Of a stretch of 43,114 nucleotides of DNA, positions 17,461 to 28,040 are shown in pieces. The number at the start of each line of letters is the position of its first letter. Position 1 is the first letter of the stretch. The notes under the pieces are model-generated. The model was not told the DNA's origin. It ran no database searches and worked only from the letters and a program-made list of their open reading frames with translations. The position numbers and the translations under genes were made by a program. The DNA is from Martensiomyces pterosporus (Eukaryota; Kickxellomycota; Kickxellomycetes; Kickxellales; Kickxellaceae). The DNA lies in the NCBI GenBank assembly GCA_025201845.1, contig MU604054.1:1-43114 (forward strand), in the 5' to 3' direction.

Positions 17461-18549
17461 CTACTCCAATGCTTTGGACATTTCTGCCAGTCTAAGGTAA
17501 GCGTGAACCAAGTCGCCGTCGATACTCACATCCCTCTCCACCTCCGATTGCGTATCTCGAGGCCATATAACGCCACGCAGCCGCGAACCAACATCTGCAG
17601 ACTGTCTTTTATCGGCGACACAAAGAAGCGATTCTGCCAAGATTCCGTCAATGTCCGTCTTGCTCACCACAAGATCCGCTGCTCTGTCACCCGCCAGGTC
17701 GCCTCTACCCTCAGGAATAACTGCCCCTATCCGCCGAGCAATCTCGGCGATATGGTCGCTTTGGTTTCCGCCAAACAGCCCTGCTGCGCTCTCCCATGTG
17801 CTGTTAATCCGCTCAGCCAGCGCACCAGCACTCTGTCCCCTAGTATCAGCAGCGGACATCCAGCTCAGGACCTGATCTGATGCAAGCTCCAGCGGATCCT
17901 CGCGAGCTGATATGCTGGATTTCCGTGAATCCAAAGTCGGTCTTCTGCTAAGTGTGTGGGCTTCCTGGGTGTTTCCCAATATCGCTCCTGCGACAGTGCC
18001 TGGCTTTGACCCGGAAGGAGGCGGGGGCAAGGGCGATGGGATAATAACGTCATGAGCCTCGTCTGGTTGCAGCATGGGGAAATCGCTGGGTGTGGATTCG
18101 CGAGCGGAGGACGGCGGGTAGCTAGCGGTGCTTTCAGCAAACTCGCCAAAGTCATCATTGACGACGTCCGCTTTCTCTTCTGCAGCAACAGCAGCAGATC
18201 GTGGTGGTGGTTGCAGAGACTGCCTCCAAGGATCAATTTCGTCGCTCTGCAAAAAGTCTCCAAACTCCTCGTCATCGCCACCATCCCTGCCATCGTCGCT
18301 CCGAACATCTGCCAGCCCTCCACCTTCATTTGCTGAATCGCTGTCATTGATATCCAAAAGCGAAAGTGATGTGGACAGTGTGGGTTCCGCTGGCTGGACG
18401 GGCTGCATTACGGAAGGCGGTAGCTGTGTGGTATCATCATCGTCTAGCATCAGCAGGTCCCTGTATGTGCTTGATGCTGTGCCCGCATTTGTTGTCGCTG
18501 GTGCTGCCGATGTGGCAGGCAAGCCATCTCCCAGCAAGTCGATATCCAT
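17461..18549 (-). CDS. putative clathrin-adaptor accessory protein
   Basis: A 362-residue acidic, largely disordered protein beginning MDIDLLGDG. I do not recognise a named orthologue. Short motifs point to clathrin traffic: LLMLD (32-36) fits the clathrin box L-hydrophobic-x-hydrophobic-D/E, and FGDF (96-99) and FGEF (134-137), both in acidic surroundings, fit the motif that binds gamma-adaptin and GGA ear domains. Accessory proteins such as aftiphilin and yeast Laa2 have the same layout. The C-terminal 130 residues look helical (for example SDHIAEIARRIGAVIPEGRG) and may be a folded domain. An in-frame ATG at 18633 would add 28 residues (Phe/Pro-rich, less likely). The role is inferred from motifs. 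Confidence 0.6.
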   Translation of the reverse strand: MDIDLLGDGLPATSAAPATTNAGTASSTYRDLLMLDDDDTTQLPPSVMQPVQPAEPTLSTSLSLLDINDSDSANEGGGLADVRSDDGRDGGDDEEFGDFLQSDEIDPWRQSLQPPPRSAAVAAEEKADVVNDDFGEFAESTASYPPSSARESTPSDFPMLQPDEAHDVIIPSPLPPPPSGSKPGTVAGAILGNTQEAHTLSRRPTLDSRKSSISAREDPLELASDQVLSWMSAADTRGQSAGALAERINSTWESAAGLFGGNQSDHIAEIARRIGAVIPEGRGDLAGDRAADLVVSKTDIDGILAESLLCVADKRQSADVGSRLRGVIWPRDTQSEVERDVSIDGDLVHAYLRLAEMSKALE

Positions 18550-18687
18550 CCAAGAAGCGTAGTTTAGAAAGTTACAGATTGCGGAAAAGGAAAGGGATGA
18601 GGGGGGAAAAGGACGCGGAGCGAAAAAGCGCATCGTGGAGCGCTTTCGACCAGCCCCTAAAACACCTGCATCGTTTAGTGAGTTTAC

Positions 18688-18693
18688 TTTATT
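18688..18693 (-). terminator. polyadenylation signal of the HAD hydrolase gene
   Basis: AATAAA on the minus strand lies 88 bases after the HAD gene stop and 139 bases before the start codon of the next minus-strand gene. Confidence 0.5.
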
Positions 18694-18780
18694 TGCAGCT
18701 CAGTATGGGGCTGCATATCACAGACATGCACACAAGCTGGAACCGGCGGGGTGCTGTGGAAAACGCCATACAAATGCAGA

Positions 18781-19509
18781 TTAGATGTACTGAAAAAGGC
18801 CCTCCAACGAGCTAATGTACCGCTCTGGGTGTTCGCCCGTCTCTCCCTGACCAGATCTGTCCACGACCAGTGCCTCCATCCCCACCCTCTTAGCTGCCTC
18901 GTAGTCCAGCCTCACGTTATCGCCAACATGCAGCGTGTCGTATGCTGGAATCCCCACCGCATCCAGCGCGCACCTGAAGATGCGAGGGTCGGGTTTCTCC
19001 ACGCCCACGGTGATGCTCTTCAACACAAAGTCAAAGTACTCGCGGATACCCATGTCCTTCAGCACGTTCTCGCCGCCCTCGTCCATATTCGACACGACAC
19101 CCAGCTTGATGCCCTTCCGACGGAGGTACTTCAGCACCTTGAGCACCTCTGGGAACATCCTGTATCCCTCGGCCGTATTGAACCGCTCGATCATCGCATC
19201 CCGCTCCCTTGGCAAGTCCCTGTGGTCCTTGATGTTGATTCCAGCATAGGACCATGTTTTCTCAATCACCATGGCCCACCACTGCTTCGACGCCATGCCC
19301 GAGGAGTGCCCGTAATTGGGGTACTCGCCATGGATTTGCTTAAATGCCCTGGAGAATGCCGTGCCTACTGCCTCTTCCTGCACATCGATCCCGTGGCGCC
19401 AGAGCGGTCGTGCGTACGTCCTGCCTATCGGTTCGGCTGGAGTGTACAGGGTGTCGAAGAGGTCGAAGGTAACGAGCCTGATGTTGGGGAGCCGCCGTGC
19501 CGCATTCAT
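18781..19509 (-). CDS. HAD-superfamily hydrolase (HDHD3-like)
   Basis: A 242-residue haloacid-dehalogenase-like hydrolase. Motif I is FDLFDTL with the nucleophile at D16. Motif II is the Ser of GVVSNMD, motif III the Lys of VEKPDPRIF, and motif IV HVGDNVRLDYEAA. The helical cap follows motif I, as in HDHD3 and related C1-cap proteins. The residue two after the nucleophile is Phe (F18), where phosphatases of the family usually have Asp, as in many HDHD3-like and dehalogenase-type members. The substrate cannot be told from sequence. The start at 19509 is the first ATG and gives the expected short N-terminus. Single exon. Confidence 0.82.
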   Translation of the reverse strand: MNAARRLPNIRLVTFDLFDTLYTPAEPIGRTYARPLWRHGIDVQEEAVGTAFSRAFKQIHGEYPNYGHSSGMASKQWWAMVIEKTWSYAGINIKDHRDLPRERDAMIERFNTAEGYRMFPEVLKVLKYLRRKGIKLGVVSNMDEGGENVLKDMGIREYFDFVLKSITVGVEKPDPRIFRCALDAVGIPAYDTLHVGDNVRLDYEAAKRVGMEALVVDRSGQGETGEHPERYISSLEGLFQYI

Positions 19510-19918
19510 AGCTACGAGGAAAAGACGCGAACAAGGTGTACGTTGTCAAGCGCCCCCTGGGAGCAGAGCGAAAGCAGCGTGGGCTGCTAGAACAAAAAGA
19601 ATTAAACTTTTGTTTATTTATGGGGGGGAGGGGAAATGGGAGGTGCTAGTGAAGCATGGACTATATAGCCATAGCCATTTGCAGCAAGCAACCAAAACAC
19701 GGAAGCCGCTGCCTGGCACTTGACACAGAGGAACCTGTAGAAAGAAAAAGAAAAATGATGGTGGTGGTTAACGTCAGGGTGGAAGAATGAAAGAGGCAGA
19801 GGAGCAAGTGGGTAAAGCTGTGTTGAGAATAAATGGAGTGGATGGATGAGATTGAGGATAGCGAAAAAGAGGCGGCCGGATCTTTCAGGGCGGGCAGGCG
19901 AGTGCCCAAGCGGCTCAC
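19510..19918. other. intergenic region, HAD promoter and septin 3' end
   Basis: No gene is visible. A minus-strand AATAAA (TTTATT at 19613-19618 on the plus strand) could end the septin transcript, about 300 bases past its stop. The rest is purine-rich on the plus strand. Confidence 0.45.
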
Positions 19919-21538
19919 TTAGAACCCACTAAAGATATTCTTCTTTTTGCCCTTCGTCGGGTGCTGCTCCATGGGCGTCACAGGGCGAACGGACGCCTCC
20001 ACTCTCTTTTTCTTTTCCTCGAGATCCGTCCTTTGCTTCTCCAGAACTGTCTTCATCTCCTTGTGGCGCGCGTACAGCTCCTCCTCAGACTGCTTCAGCT
20101 TGGCCTCCTTCTCCTGGACCTTCTGCTGGAACACTGCGGTCATCTCAGCCTCCATCTTCTGCATCTTGGCCTCATGCGCGCGCCTCTCCTCCTCGATCTG
20201 AATCAGGGGGTTGAACTCCCTAAACACGTTGTTGTCCTGCACATGGCCCATAGACAGCAGCTTCTGCGTGCGGTAGTTCTCGTACAGCACCATGTCGGTG
20301 GTGTCCTTGAGCTCCTCCATGTGGGTGCGGAGGAGCATCTGGCGCAGCTTGATGAAGTCGTTGTGCTCCTCGCTCTCCACCTCAATGACGCCCCATGGAT
20401 AGCGGCGGCCGCGGACCATGGTGCCGTCGGGGCGCTCGACGTACTTTTCGCTGCCGATGACGGCAAAGGGGATCTTGCTGAGGATCTCGCGGTTGTCCGA
20501 AACGGTCTCGGGGTCGTCGAACTCGTCCGAGACTGGCTTGAAGATCTGGATCCCGTGGTAGTTGATGTCTGCCAGGATCCTGGCCTTGAACAGATCCAGT
20601 TCGCGGGATGTCAGGGTGTCGGCCTTGGCGATGATTGGAATGAGGTTGACCTTGGTATGGAGGCGCTTCATAAACTCGATGTCAATGGCACGCAGGCTAC
20701 AGCATCATTTGTGTGGAGGAGACATGTGTGGAGAAGGGCAGCGGGTGAAGTTGGAAAGGGCAGTAGCAGAAGAATGTTTCAGTTAGTAGCACAGCACATA
20801 GTCTGAGCAGCAAGCCAGGGCGTCGTGTGCATCAAGACCTGGAGGGAAAACGTGGCAAGGCATGCGGGCGCGAGAGTGGGGGCGCGCCAGGCGCCAGGCG
20901 AAAGAGGGGCAGTGGAGGCTTGGGCTGTTTTCTGTAAACACGCCACTAGGCCATTCAGACACCGCCCCGTGATTGTCCAGGTGGAAATGGTGCAGCGTGT
21001 GTCCAAAGCCAAACAAAACACAGCGCTTGTCCTGGTGCTGGTGCTGGTGCGCTTACCTGTGCCCAGTGGGCTTGATAAAGTAAATGACTGCGTCAATGCG
21101 GTTATCGCTGATCTTACTGCGATTGACCCTGTTCTCCTGCGCCAGGTAGGCGTCAAAGCGAGACTCGATGTTCTCCAGGATTGGCTGCCAGGCATCCTCG
21201 TTGTTAATCGAGTCGCCAAAGCCCGGGGTATCCACGACGGTGAGTTTGAGCTTGACGCCGTTCTCTTGAATGTCGGCACTCATCGAGGTGACATCCACGC
21301 CCTTGATGGGCTCGGCGCTGGGCGGGAGCTCTTCGCGGTCAGGGAAGATCTTGTTGTCGAACAAGGTGTTGATTAGCGTCGACTTGCCAATCCCCGATTC
21401 ACCCACGACCATCAGGGTGAAGTTGAACCCGCGTTTGACGGACCGCCTGTGGACCTGGTTAGGGAAGTTGGAGAATCCAACGTAGCCCTGCATCTTTTTC
21501 TTGGAGACACTGCCAGGATTGCCTGATGTCGACTTCAT
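19919..21538 (-). CDS. CDC3: septin, Cdc3/AspB-like, two exons
   Basis: A septin GTPase of 419 residues that would form filaments at the cell cortex and division sites. Exon 1 is 21538-21057 and exon 2 is 20696-19919. The 360-base intron has GTAAGC at the donor and CTGTAG at the acceptor, and the join rebuilds a Ser codon in PTGHSLRAID. The P-loop is GESGIGKS (46-53), G3 is DTPG, and G4 is AKAD. The septin-unique element follows (YPWGVIEVE...), then a C-terminal coiled coil of about 100 residues rich in Glu, Lys and Gln. The VGFSNFPNQVHRRSVKRGF start and the coiled coil fit the Cdc3/AspB group; Cdc10 types lack the coil. The subgroup call is less sure than the family call. Confidence 0.9.
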
Positions 21539-23130
21539 TTCGCAAGTTTAGAGTTTCAAGTGTGCGTGCAGCGTGAGAGCTGAAAGAGTGTGCTATAGGA
21601 TGCTTCTAGATGCAGGCAGCAGTGGAGAGAGAGAGAGAGAGAGATACAGGGCTGTTCAGTGCGGGTGCTAAAAGCAAGTGGGAGACTCATACACGCTCAC
21701 AGAAAACTGCAGATTCCGCCTTACCTGCTGAGAGGATGGGGGCTGTCGTAGCTGCTATGCGAAAGCAGCGTGTTCTACATGCAGGAAGGGCATCACGCGC
21801 ACAGAAGCAGGGCAGATGAACAGCAGCATGTAAGCAGACATCCTCTGTTCAGCGAAGGGCTCTTGGCCCAGCAGGCAGATGCAGAGCAGGAATGCATGTG
21901 TGGTGTCGTTACCTTTGTGGGAGTACGCTCTGGAGAAGCAGGTGCTATGGGTGTCGGATTAACGAGCGAATAGAGAAAGGAGACACGTTAATACACAGGA
22001 GTAACAAGAAATAATAGGAATCGAATGCAGGTCAAGAGAGGTGAAAGAGGTCTTGGTGGATGGGAGGCGGGGAAGTGTAAGGCGCCAGAGCGAGAAAGAG
22101 GGAGCAGAAGGAGAGGGAGGGGAGGGGAGGAGGAATGTGGGCAATGCTGGTGCCAGCATGGTCCCCACCTCGCCGATTGATTTGTGACGCGCGGAGGATA
22201 TTTGGCAGTGTTGTTGTTTTTGTTTCCAAGCCTCTCTGCCCTGCTCTGTCCATTATTCTGCCTGCCTGCCTGCTCTGGAATGCTATGCCCAAGCAGCCGT
22301 AGAACATGTCCCCCCAAATTCCTCCTCATTGTTGGCAGCCAAAAAAAAGCCCAAATACCGCTCCTAAAGCGCCTGCGCTGTGTTTGAAAGGGGCCGCCGA
22401 ACCGGCAAACGTTTCCTCGTGCACGCTCTCCCCCGCCTTGGCCTACACAGGTAGTAAAACACCTTGGTGCCCGCATTTTCTTGCGTCAAAGCTGCCGCGC
22501 CTTGCGATTCTTACTGCGTTGCAGATTTGGCCAGAGACAGGCTCGGCATTCTGCGGAGTGCAGAGAAGAATGCGTGCATCTCCACAGTCTGGCGCCTTAA
22601 ACGTTTGGCAGCCCCGTAGGAGCAAAGCGCTGCCCACCCGTGTGTTTTCGTTTTTGGAAACCTTGTTGGCAGAAGGCTGCCTGATCTCCATCGCTAGAGG
22701 GGGTGTGGCGTCCCTCCCTCGGATGCATGGAGCACCACTTTCGGGGCCTCGAAGCAGATGCCTGAAATCATCCGCTGCACATGATGTTTTGCTTGCGTGT
22801 GCGCCTCAGCCCGGTGGCTTATCGGGCCATTCGCACTTCCACGCAACAAACAGAGCGTGGGTAGACGCCGCGAGGTTTGTGTGGTGAAGGTGCACATATC
22901 CAAGCTGTGGCCTCTCCAGCCTCGCCAGCTCCACACGGCGTACCCCGATTGCACACGACCTTCATATCGCCTGCACATGTAACAGCATCATGCGGCTGGC
23001 GATCATCCAAAATTCCAAAGATCCACAAGCGATGTACTGCCATTACCACACCGTGTATCTGTAGCTGTCACGAAGACAAGACACGTAATACAAAAACAAC
23101 AGCTACGCCTCATCCTCGAGGAGGAGCCTT
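21539..23130. other. intergenic region, septin upstream and bHLH gene 3' end
   Basis: A spacer of about 1.6 kb with no ORF that looks coding and no tRNA or other RNA gene that I can see. It contains a (GA)10 run (21625-21644) and a purine-rich stretch at 22080-22135. Part of it must be the septin promoter (reading leftward). Confidence 0.45.
21625..21644. repeat. (GA)10 microsatellite
   Basis: Ten perfect GA units lie about 90 bases upstream of the septin start codon (CT on the septin strand). CT-rich tracts just upstream of start codons are common in fungal promoters, so it may be part of the core promoter. Confidence 0.85.
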
Positions 23131-25368
23131 TCAGTCCGGTCCCTGGAGCCCCAGATTGTTTGGCTGCCCAAACACGGTAGTCAGCTGGTGGTGCGGGTGA
23201 GGTGCACTTAGCCCGCTGACGCCTCCCGCTTCGCCGCCCAGCAACTGCTGCCACACCCCGCTTGTTTTTGCATGCGGCGTCTGACCAGTGCCCTGCACAA
23301 CCAGTCTCAGGCGCGCCACCTCCGACTTCAGACTCTCCATCTCCATCAGCGTATCGTCCACCCACCGCAGGAACCTAGCCAGCAGGACAGGCCTCGCCAG
23401 CTCCCGCCCATCGTCGCTGGCCATGTATGCCTGTGGGAGCATCCTCTTGAGCAGGTCAAAGTTCTCGCGCATCGCGTCCCTGCGGCGCTGTTCTGAGATT
23501 CTCTGCCACTGCAGGTTGTTCTGCCCGCCGTCAGCTACCAAGGATCCCGGTGCTTCGCCACCCTTCAGCAGCGCGCCATTTGCTGGTGGCCCCAATGCAT
23601 CTGCGGGTCCCCCCTTAACCGTGGCGGGTGCCGAGCCCAGTGGGATGGCTGGGTTGGACGACACGCACCTGCGCTTGCGCCTCCGCGGTTGGTCGTCCTT
23701 CGACCGCGGGCGCACAAACAGCAGTGGCCGCGATGCCGCTGCCAGCTGCCGGTCGACGCGGTGTGGGATTAGCGCAGAGACTGCCGACGTTGGCGTCGAG
23801 CTGGCCAGCGACGGTGTGTGCATCGACCTCGGTGTGTCCACACTCGCTGGCTCGCCACAGCCGCTGCTGTCAGCAAGTGGCTGGCTCTCTCCAGATGGCG
23901 GCAATCCACAGCGACCAATCCCGAGCTGATGCGCACTTGGTCCAACCATTATGCTGCTGCTGTCTGCTGGATACAGCGTGGACGCCAGAGGCACGTCGGA
24001 TGCCGCTGATTGCTGATCCATGGCCTTTATTTCTAGCATAGGTGGTCCACCGCTGGCACCCTTGGTGCCGTTCTGCTTGTGCACAAGTGGCGGCCGCCCG
24101 CGCTTAGCCCGTGGCGTGGCAGGTGCTGTGGATGCGTTTGGCTTTCTCATCGCAGTGCCGCGCAGTTTGCCCACTGTGGACTTTTCGGGACTCGACACAG
24201 CAGTGGGCACGTCCCTTTTGCCCACCAGTCCCGCCACTGCCTTGTGCGTCTCTGGGATGAGCGGCGATGATGGGATCCCGCCTCCTCTGCCACGGGCAGC
24301 CAGGCTCTCGGGCTTGCCCACGGGCATGGGCACCGTGCACAGGTCGGATTGCAAGCACAACAGACCATCAGAAGGGCTATTATCGCTGGCCCCTGTGGGC
24401 AAAGCCGCCGAAACCTGCGGGTAGGCCACGTCTGAGGTGGCGGCCAAGCGGTAGTCTTGCGAACTCCCGTCGCTGGCCGTTTTCTCGATGCCCAAGCTGG
24501 AGATAACGGGCATGCCGATGAGCGCCTGCGTATGTGCGTTAATTGACATGTCCAGTGGCAGGCTATTTCCAATGGGGTTGGGCATGCTGATGACACGCCG
24601 GGCGCCGTCTATGCCGAACCCCAAAATATCCTCCAGCGCATTTGTGTAGTCGCCGCCGTGCGGAAGCAGCCCAATGGTATGGAACCGCTTGGGTCCTTGT
24701 TGCGGTTGCTGCTGCTGCTGCTGCTGGAGCTGTTGGGAGAGCAGGATGGAGAGCGAGCGCGAGATGTCGTCGGAGTCGCTGTCGGACGATCCGGCTTGGC
24801 TTACATCGCCCTTGTAGAGGGGCTGTGAATTGGGTATGGACATGGATCCGTGAGCGTCCGGGTTTTTGGCAACCGGCATGCTGGGCTGCTGGCTACTTAG
24901 CGGCAATGGGATGCCTCCTCCTGGGCCCTGGCTCATGAATGCGTGGATCCAGTGGCGAGACACTTGGCCAGAGTATTCAGTGGACATTGGACAGCCAGTC
25001 GATGCGGCTGTGGCTGTAGCATCAGAAAATGGTGTGCTATTTGCGGCAGCTGAACTCTCGCTAGAGATGTTCTGCTGTTGCTGCTGCTGTATCTGGCTAT
25101 ACTCGGACAATCCAAGTGACCCCACGTTGACAAAAGGGTACAGGCTGGACATTGGCAGTACTGAAACTGACATGTCGTCGCCCGGACATGCAAGTGTGTC
25201 TGCTATATCTGCAGAAGCAGCTGGCTGCTGTGACTGCGGTACAGCAAGCGCGCTGGTGGCATCTATGGTAGGCTGTGTATGCTGCTGTTGGCCGTCTGAA
25301 ATGTTGGTGTCCTCAGCGCTTGCTGCGCACAAGTGGCTGGTCGATAAAGCGGCGCCAGAGGCATCCAT
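23131..25368 (-). CDS. bHLH transcription factor
   Basis: A 745-residue nuclear regulator. The basic helix-loop-helix domain is near the C-terminus (about 616-690). Its basic region RISEQRRRDAMRENF has the His/Ser-x3-Glu-x-x-Arg pattern for E-box contact (E, RR present), followed by helix 1 (DLLKRMLP), a loop with SDDGRELARP, and helix 2 continuing into a Leu-rich zipper-like stretch. A KRGRPPL AT-hook-like motif sits at about 422-428. The N-terminal two thirds are Ser/Gln/Pro-rich with a Gln run encoded by CAG repeats (near 24707-24726), probably activation sequence. I cannot name an orthologue. Single exon, ATG at 25368. An E-box occurs in the acyltransferase/PPAT promoter, but no link is shown. 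Confidence 0.85.
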   Translation of the reverse strand: MDASGAALSTSHLCAASAEDTNISDGQQQHTQPTIDATSALAVPQSQQPAASADIADTLACPGDDMSVSVLPMSSLYPFVNVGSLGLSEYSQIQQQQQQNISSESSAAANSTPFSDATATAASTGCPMSTEYSGQVSRHWIHAFMSQGPGGGIPLPLSSQQPSMPVAKNPDAHGSMSIPNSQPLYKGDVSQAGSSDSDSDDISRSLSILLSQQLQQQQQQQPQQGPKRFHTIGLLPHGGDYTNALEDILGFGIDGARRVISMPNPIGNSLPLDMSINAHTQALIGMPVISSLGIEKTASDGSSQDYRLAATSDVAYPQVSAALPTGASDNSPSDGLLCLQSDLCTVPMPVGKPESLAARGRGGGIPSSPLIPETHKAVAGLVGKRDVPTAVSSPEKSTVGKLRGTAMRKPNASTAPATPRAKRGRPPLVHKQNGTKGASGGPPMLEIKAMDQQSAASDVPLASTLYPADSSSIMVGPSAHQLGIGRCGLPPSGESQPLADSSGCGEPASVDTPRSMHTPSLASSTPTSAVSALIPHRVDRQLAAASRPLLFVRPRSKDDQPRRRKRRCVSSNPAIPLGSAPATVKGGPADALGPPANGALLKGGEAPGSLVADGGQNNLQWQRISEQRRRDAMRENFDLLKRMLPQAYMASDDGRELARPVLLARFLRWVDDTLMEMESLKSEVARLRLVVQGTGQTPHAKTSGVWQQLLGGEAGGVSGLSAPHPHHQLTTVFGQPNNLGLQGPD

Positions 25369-26328
25369 GGAGTTGATTTCAGCGAGGAATTGGAAGTCAG
25401 GGGGGCGTCAAGAGGGCTCGGTATGCGTGTGCGTAAGGTGTGTGGGGGGGGGAAGGTGTAGGGGCTGGGAAAGGAGGTGGAGCGGAGGGTTAACAATACA
25501 GCTGAAGAGAAACGTGCGGAGGGATGTGTGTGGAGAAAGGGGGAGAGGATAAATATGAGGATAATACTAAAACTGGGAGACAACAATGGACCCAAACGAA
25601 TTCTAAGCATTGGCGATCTGTGGTTTCCTCCACCGGCGGGAATAGGAATTGGCTTATTAGCATTTCTCGTGGAGAACACCAGGCGTTTAAGGAGAAATGT
25701 GCTGTAGTTTATCCTTCGCTTCGCGCCATTGTTTCCAACTGCAGTGAAAACAAAACAGCCAGAGGGCCTGGAAAACAATAACAATAACAGGCTGGATGCA
25801 AGCTAGCCAAAGTGTGGGAGGATAGTATAGCTAGCAGGCTCTTGTGAATACCCCGACTACTGGGCCCCCATTGGGCATCGCAGAAGAGTAGTATTGTAGA
25901 GGCTGTCTGAGGCGAGCAGAGTTTACGTAAACAACAATAGAGTGGAGCGGCAGCAGCAACCAGGAAGTTCGCTTGGCAAGGCAATATTAGTGCATTTTCG
26001 CTGTCTGGTGCATACGCGGTGCAGATTTTGGCTGTTTTTTTTTTTGCAACCAATGCGTAAACAAACCGCGAATAGTAAAGAACGAAAAGTAGCGCATCTG
26101 AGTGAGTTGTTGTGGTTTAGAGCCTGCGTAGATGCTGTGCAGCCCGCAAGGGGGAAGTAGCGTTACAAGCCTACCAACCCAGCAAAAACGTTTGCTGCTA
26201 AAGGGATGTATGTGTTGGCAAGAGTAGTAGCGATTTCGCTGCATGATGCTCAACAGTAAAGGGTCACCCAAAAAGCAGAAAAATAAACACCAGCACGGCC
26301 AAACAAGCGCAAAGCAAAGTGCTGCACG
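25369..26328. other. intergenic region, bHLH gene upstream and Tpt1 3' end
   Basis: A spacer of 960 bases with no credible gene. The part next to the bHLH start codon is G/A-rich on the plus strand (C/T-rich in the sense of the bHLH gene), as in a fungal 5' leader. Short A/T-rich runs occur around 26030-26050 and 26240-26290. Confidence 0.45.
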
Positions 26329-27000
26329 CTATTCATGGAGCTCTACTTTGGCAAAGTACTTTGCTGGGATTACGCCCGAGTCATTCAGGCCCCTGGACAG
26401 CACCACGCCATTCTCGCTCGTGAAGAACTCGATGCCATCACGGACAGCCATCGGAGTGTTGATATAAATAAACGCATTGGCGGTCTTGCGCATCCCGCTA
26501 ACCACGCCCTTTTCGCCTACCAGACCTGTGGCAAAGTGAATGTGCGTGCGGCTCATCCTCGACAGCCCCTGTTCTTGGATCAGCGGTAGCTTTGCCTTTG
26601 TCGTTCCATGGATGACGGTTGCGGGCATTGTCTCTGGCGTTAGTTTGACCAGCGGCGGTTCCTTGATCTTCAGGCTATGCCCTTGTGTTGCGCGGATAAA
26701 CCATTCCTGGCCGCCACTGTCTCTGCTAGAGTCTTTGAACAAGGTGAAGCGCTTTTTGTCGTTGGTGTCGACGACATGCTTGATCTGATCGAATGTCGTC
26801 GACTGCAGCCTGCGGTGCTGCATCAGCGTGGTTAGTTGAATGCTTCCGTCGTCACGCAGCTGTAGCCCCTCCTTGGCTGCTCCGTGGCGCAGGATGTAGG
26901 AAAGGAGCTTTGAGAGCTTGACTTCAGGAGAGTCATCCTGTCTGCGCCGGCTGCCACTGTCTCTTTGTTTAGTTGCTGTGCCGCTTGGCCGAGAGGACAT
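26329..27000 (-). CDS. TPT1: tRNA 2'-phosphotransferase
   Basis: A 223-residue Tpt1/KptA enzyme. It moves the 2'-phosphate left at the splice junction of ligated tRNAs onto NAD+, the last step of tRNA splicing. The catalytic Arg-His-Arg-Arg set is visible: R38 and H39 in LSYILRHG, R103 in IRATQGHS, and R151 in SRMSRTHIHFA. Further family marks are VIHGTT and FATG. The N-terminal 25 residues are basic and disordered. The ATG at 27000 was chosen. The frame is open 13 codons further, but the only start there would be a TTG. Lies 209 bases from the small mitochondrial protein gene on the same strand. Confidence 0.92.
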   Translation of the reverse strand: MSSRPSGTATKQRDSGSRRRQDDSPEVKLSKLLSYILRHGAAKEGLQLRDDGSIQLTTLMQHRRLQSTTFDQIKHVVDTNDKKRFTLFKDSSRDSGGQEWFIRATQGHSLKIKEPPLVKLTPETMPATVIHGTTKAKLPLIQEQGLSRMSRTHIHFATGLVGEKGVVSGMRKTANAFIYINTPMAVRDGIEFFTSENGVVLSRGLNDSGVIPAKYFAKVELHE

Positions 27001-27209
27001 TTTATGCGCTAGTCGCCGAATCCCCGTTAGTGGATGCAATGCTAAAGGAATAAAGGTGCAACACTATGCCAGGTTTGATCGCTCTTAGAATAGCAGATTC
27101 AATGAAAGGTGGAGGCAGCATGCACCATTGGCCGCAGTAACAAAACAAAATATATAATAATTTGCATTTCTAACAAGCACACCCGATCTTTGTGGGTTCG
27201 CAAACATGC

Positions 27210-27608
27210 CTAGTCCTCGAGGTCGTTCAGGGTCATGATCTCATAAGCGCTCTGAATCTCCTTGATCTTCATTCCAATCCGCGTCTTGACGCTCTCCTTG
27301 TCCTCTGCGCCCAGCCTCTCCAACAGCTCGTTGTACGCAGCGGCCATTTCCTCAACTGCCTCGTGAGCGGCCATCTTGTCGTCGTTGTAGTATACAGAGT
27401 TGCGCGACTCCTCGGCAAAGTCCATCTCGTCCTTGGCTGTGGTAGCCAGATCCGTTATTGTCTCGATTTCCTTGTCCAGGTTGGCCTTTTGTGATGTGTA
27501 CCCTCTGCGTGCCAAGAGAGACGGTGTGCCCGCAGCCGAGCGAGGTGTCAGCCGCGGCGCTTGGCTGAACAGCATCCGTGTATGCGTAGCGACAACACTG
27601 CGAAGCAT
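27210..27608 (-). CDS. small conserved-looking mitochondrial protein, function unknown
   Basis: A 132-residue protein. The first 40 residues are rich in Arg, Ser, Thr and Ala, free of acidic residues, and end in LLARRGYTSQK, a good mitochondrial presequence with a likely cut near RRGY. The mature part is acidic and helical (KDEMDFAEESRNSVYYNDD, then AYNELLERLG and a C-terminal helix ending DLED). I have a sense of a conserved fungal family here but cannot name it. The true ATG is at 27608; the codon three before it is TTG. Confidence 0.65.
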   Translation of the reverse strand: MLRSVVATHTRMLFSQAPRLTPRSAAGTPSLLARRGYTSQKANLDKEIETITDLATTAKDEMDFAEESRNSVYYNDDKMAAHEAVEEMAAAYNELLERLGAEDKESVKTRIGMKIKEIQSAYEIMTLNDLED

Positions 27609-28040
27609 GGTGAGCAAATGGAGGAGAGGAAAGATGCCAGGAAAAACAACGGTTATAGCACCAAAGAGTGCACGGAAGGGAAAGAGGTGGAAAAGCAGGC
27701 ACTAGATAACAAGGCGTGGCACTACGAAAGGAGCAAAGTCGGCAAGCCGCCCTCTCCGCCTTTCGCTCCTTGGCGTGTATTCTGAGATATTGGTGATCAG
27801 CTGATCGCCAGATTTATCGCTTGTGGGCTGGAATGCCAAACAACAGCAAGCAGGCAGCCTTGTGCTTGCATGCTTTGGGTGGCTTGGGCTGCGTCCTGTC
27901 TTGTCCATGGTTTGTTTACCTTGCTGCTTTTCCCTCCACGGGCTCGGCCATCGCTCACTGCATATCTGCGCTCTTGCAGTACATTTCCAACCGCTTCGCA
28001 CACATTTGTTGTCCAACAGCTCCGCTGTGGCATAGAGGTA
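27609..28040. promoter_or_regulatory. divergent promoter, mitochondrial protein / unknown protein
   Basis: A spacer of 432 bases between divergent start codons. No TATA box or other known site stands out, and none of its short ORFs looks coding. Confidence 0.4.
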
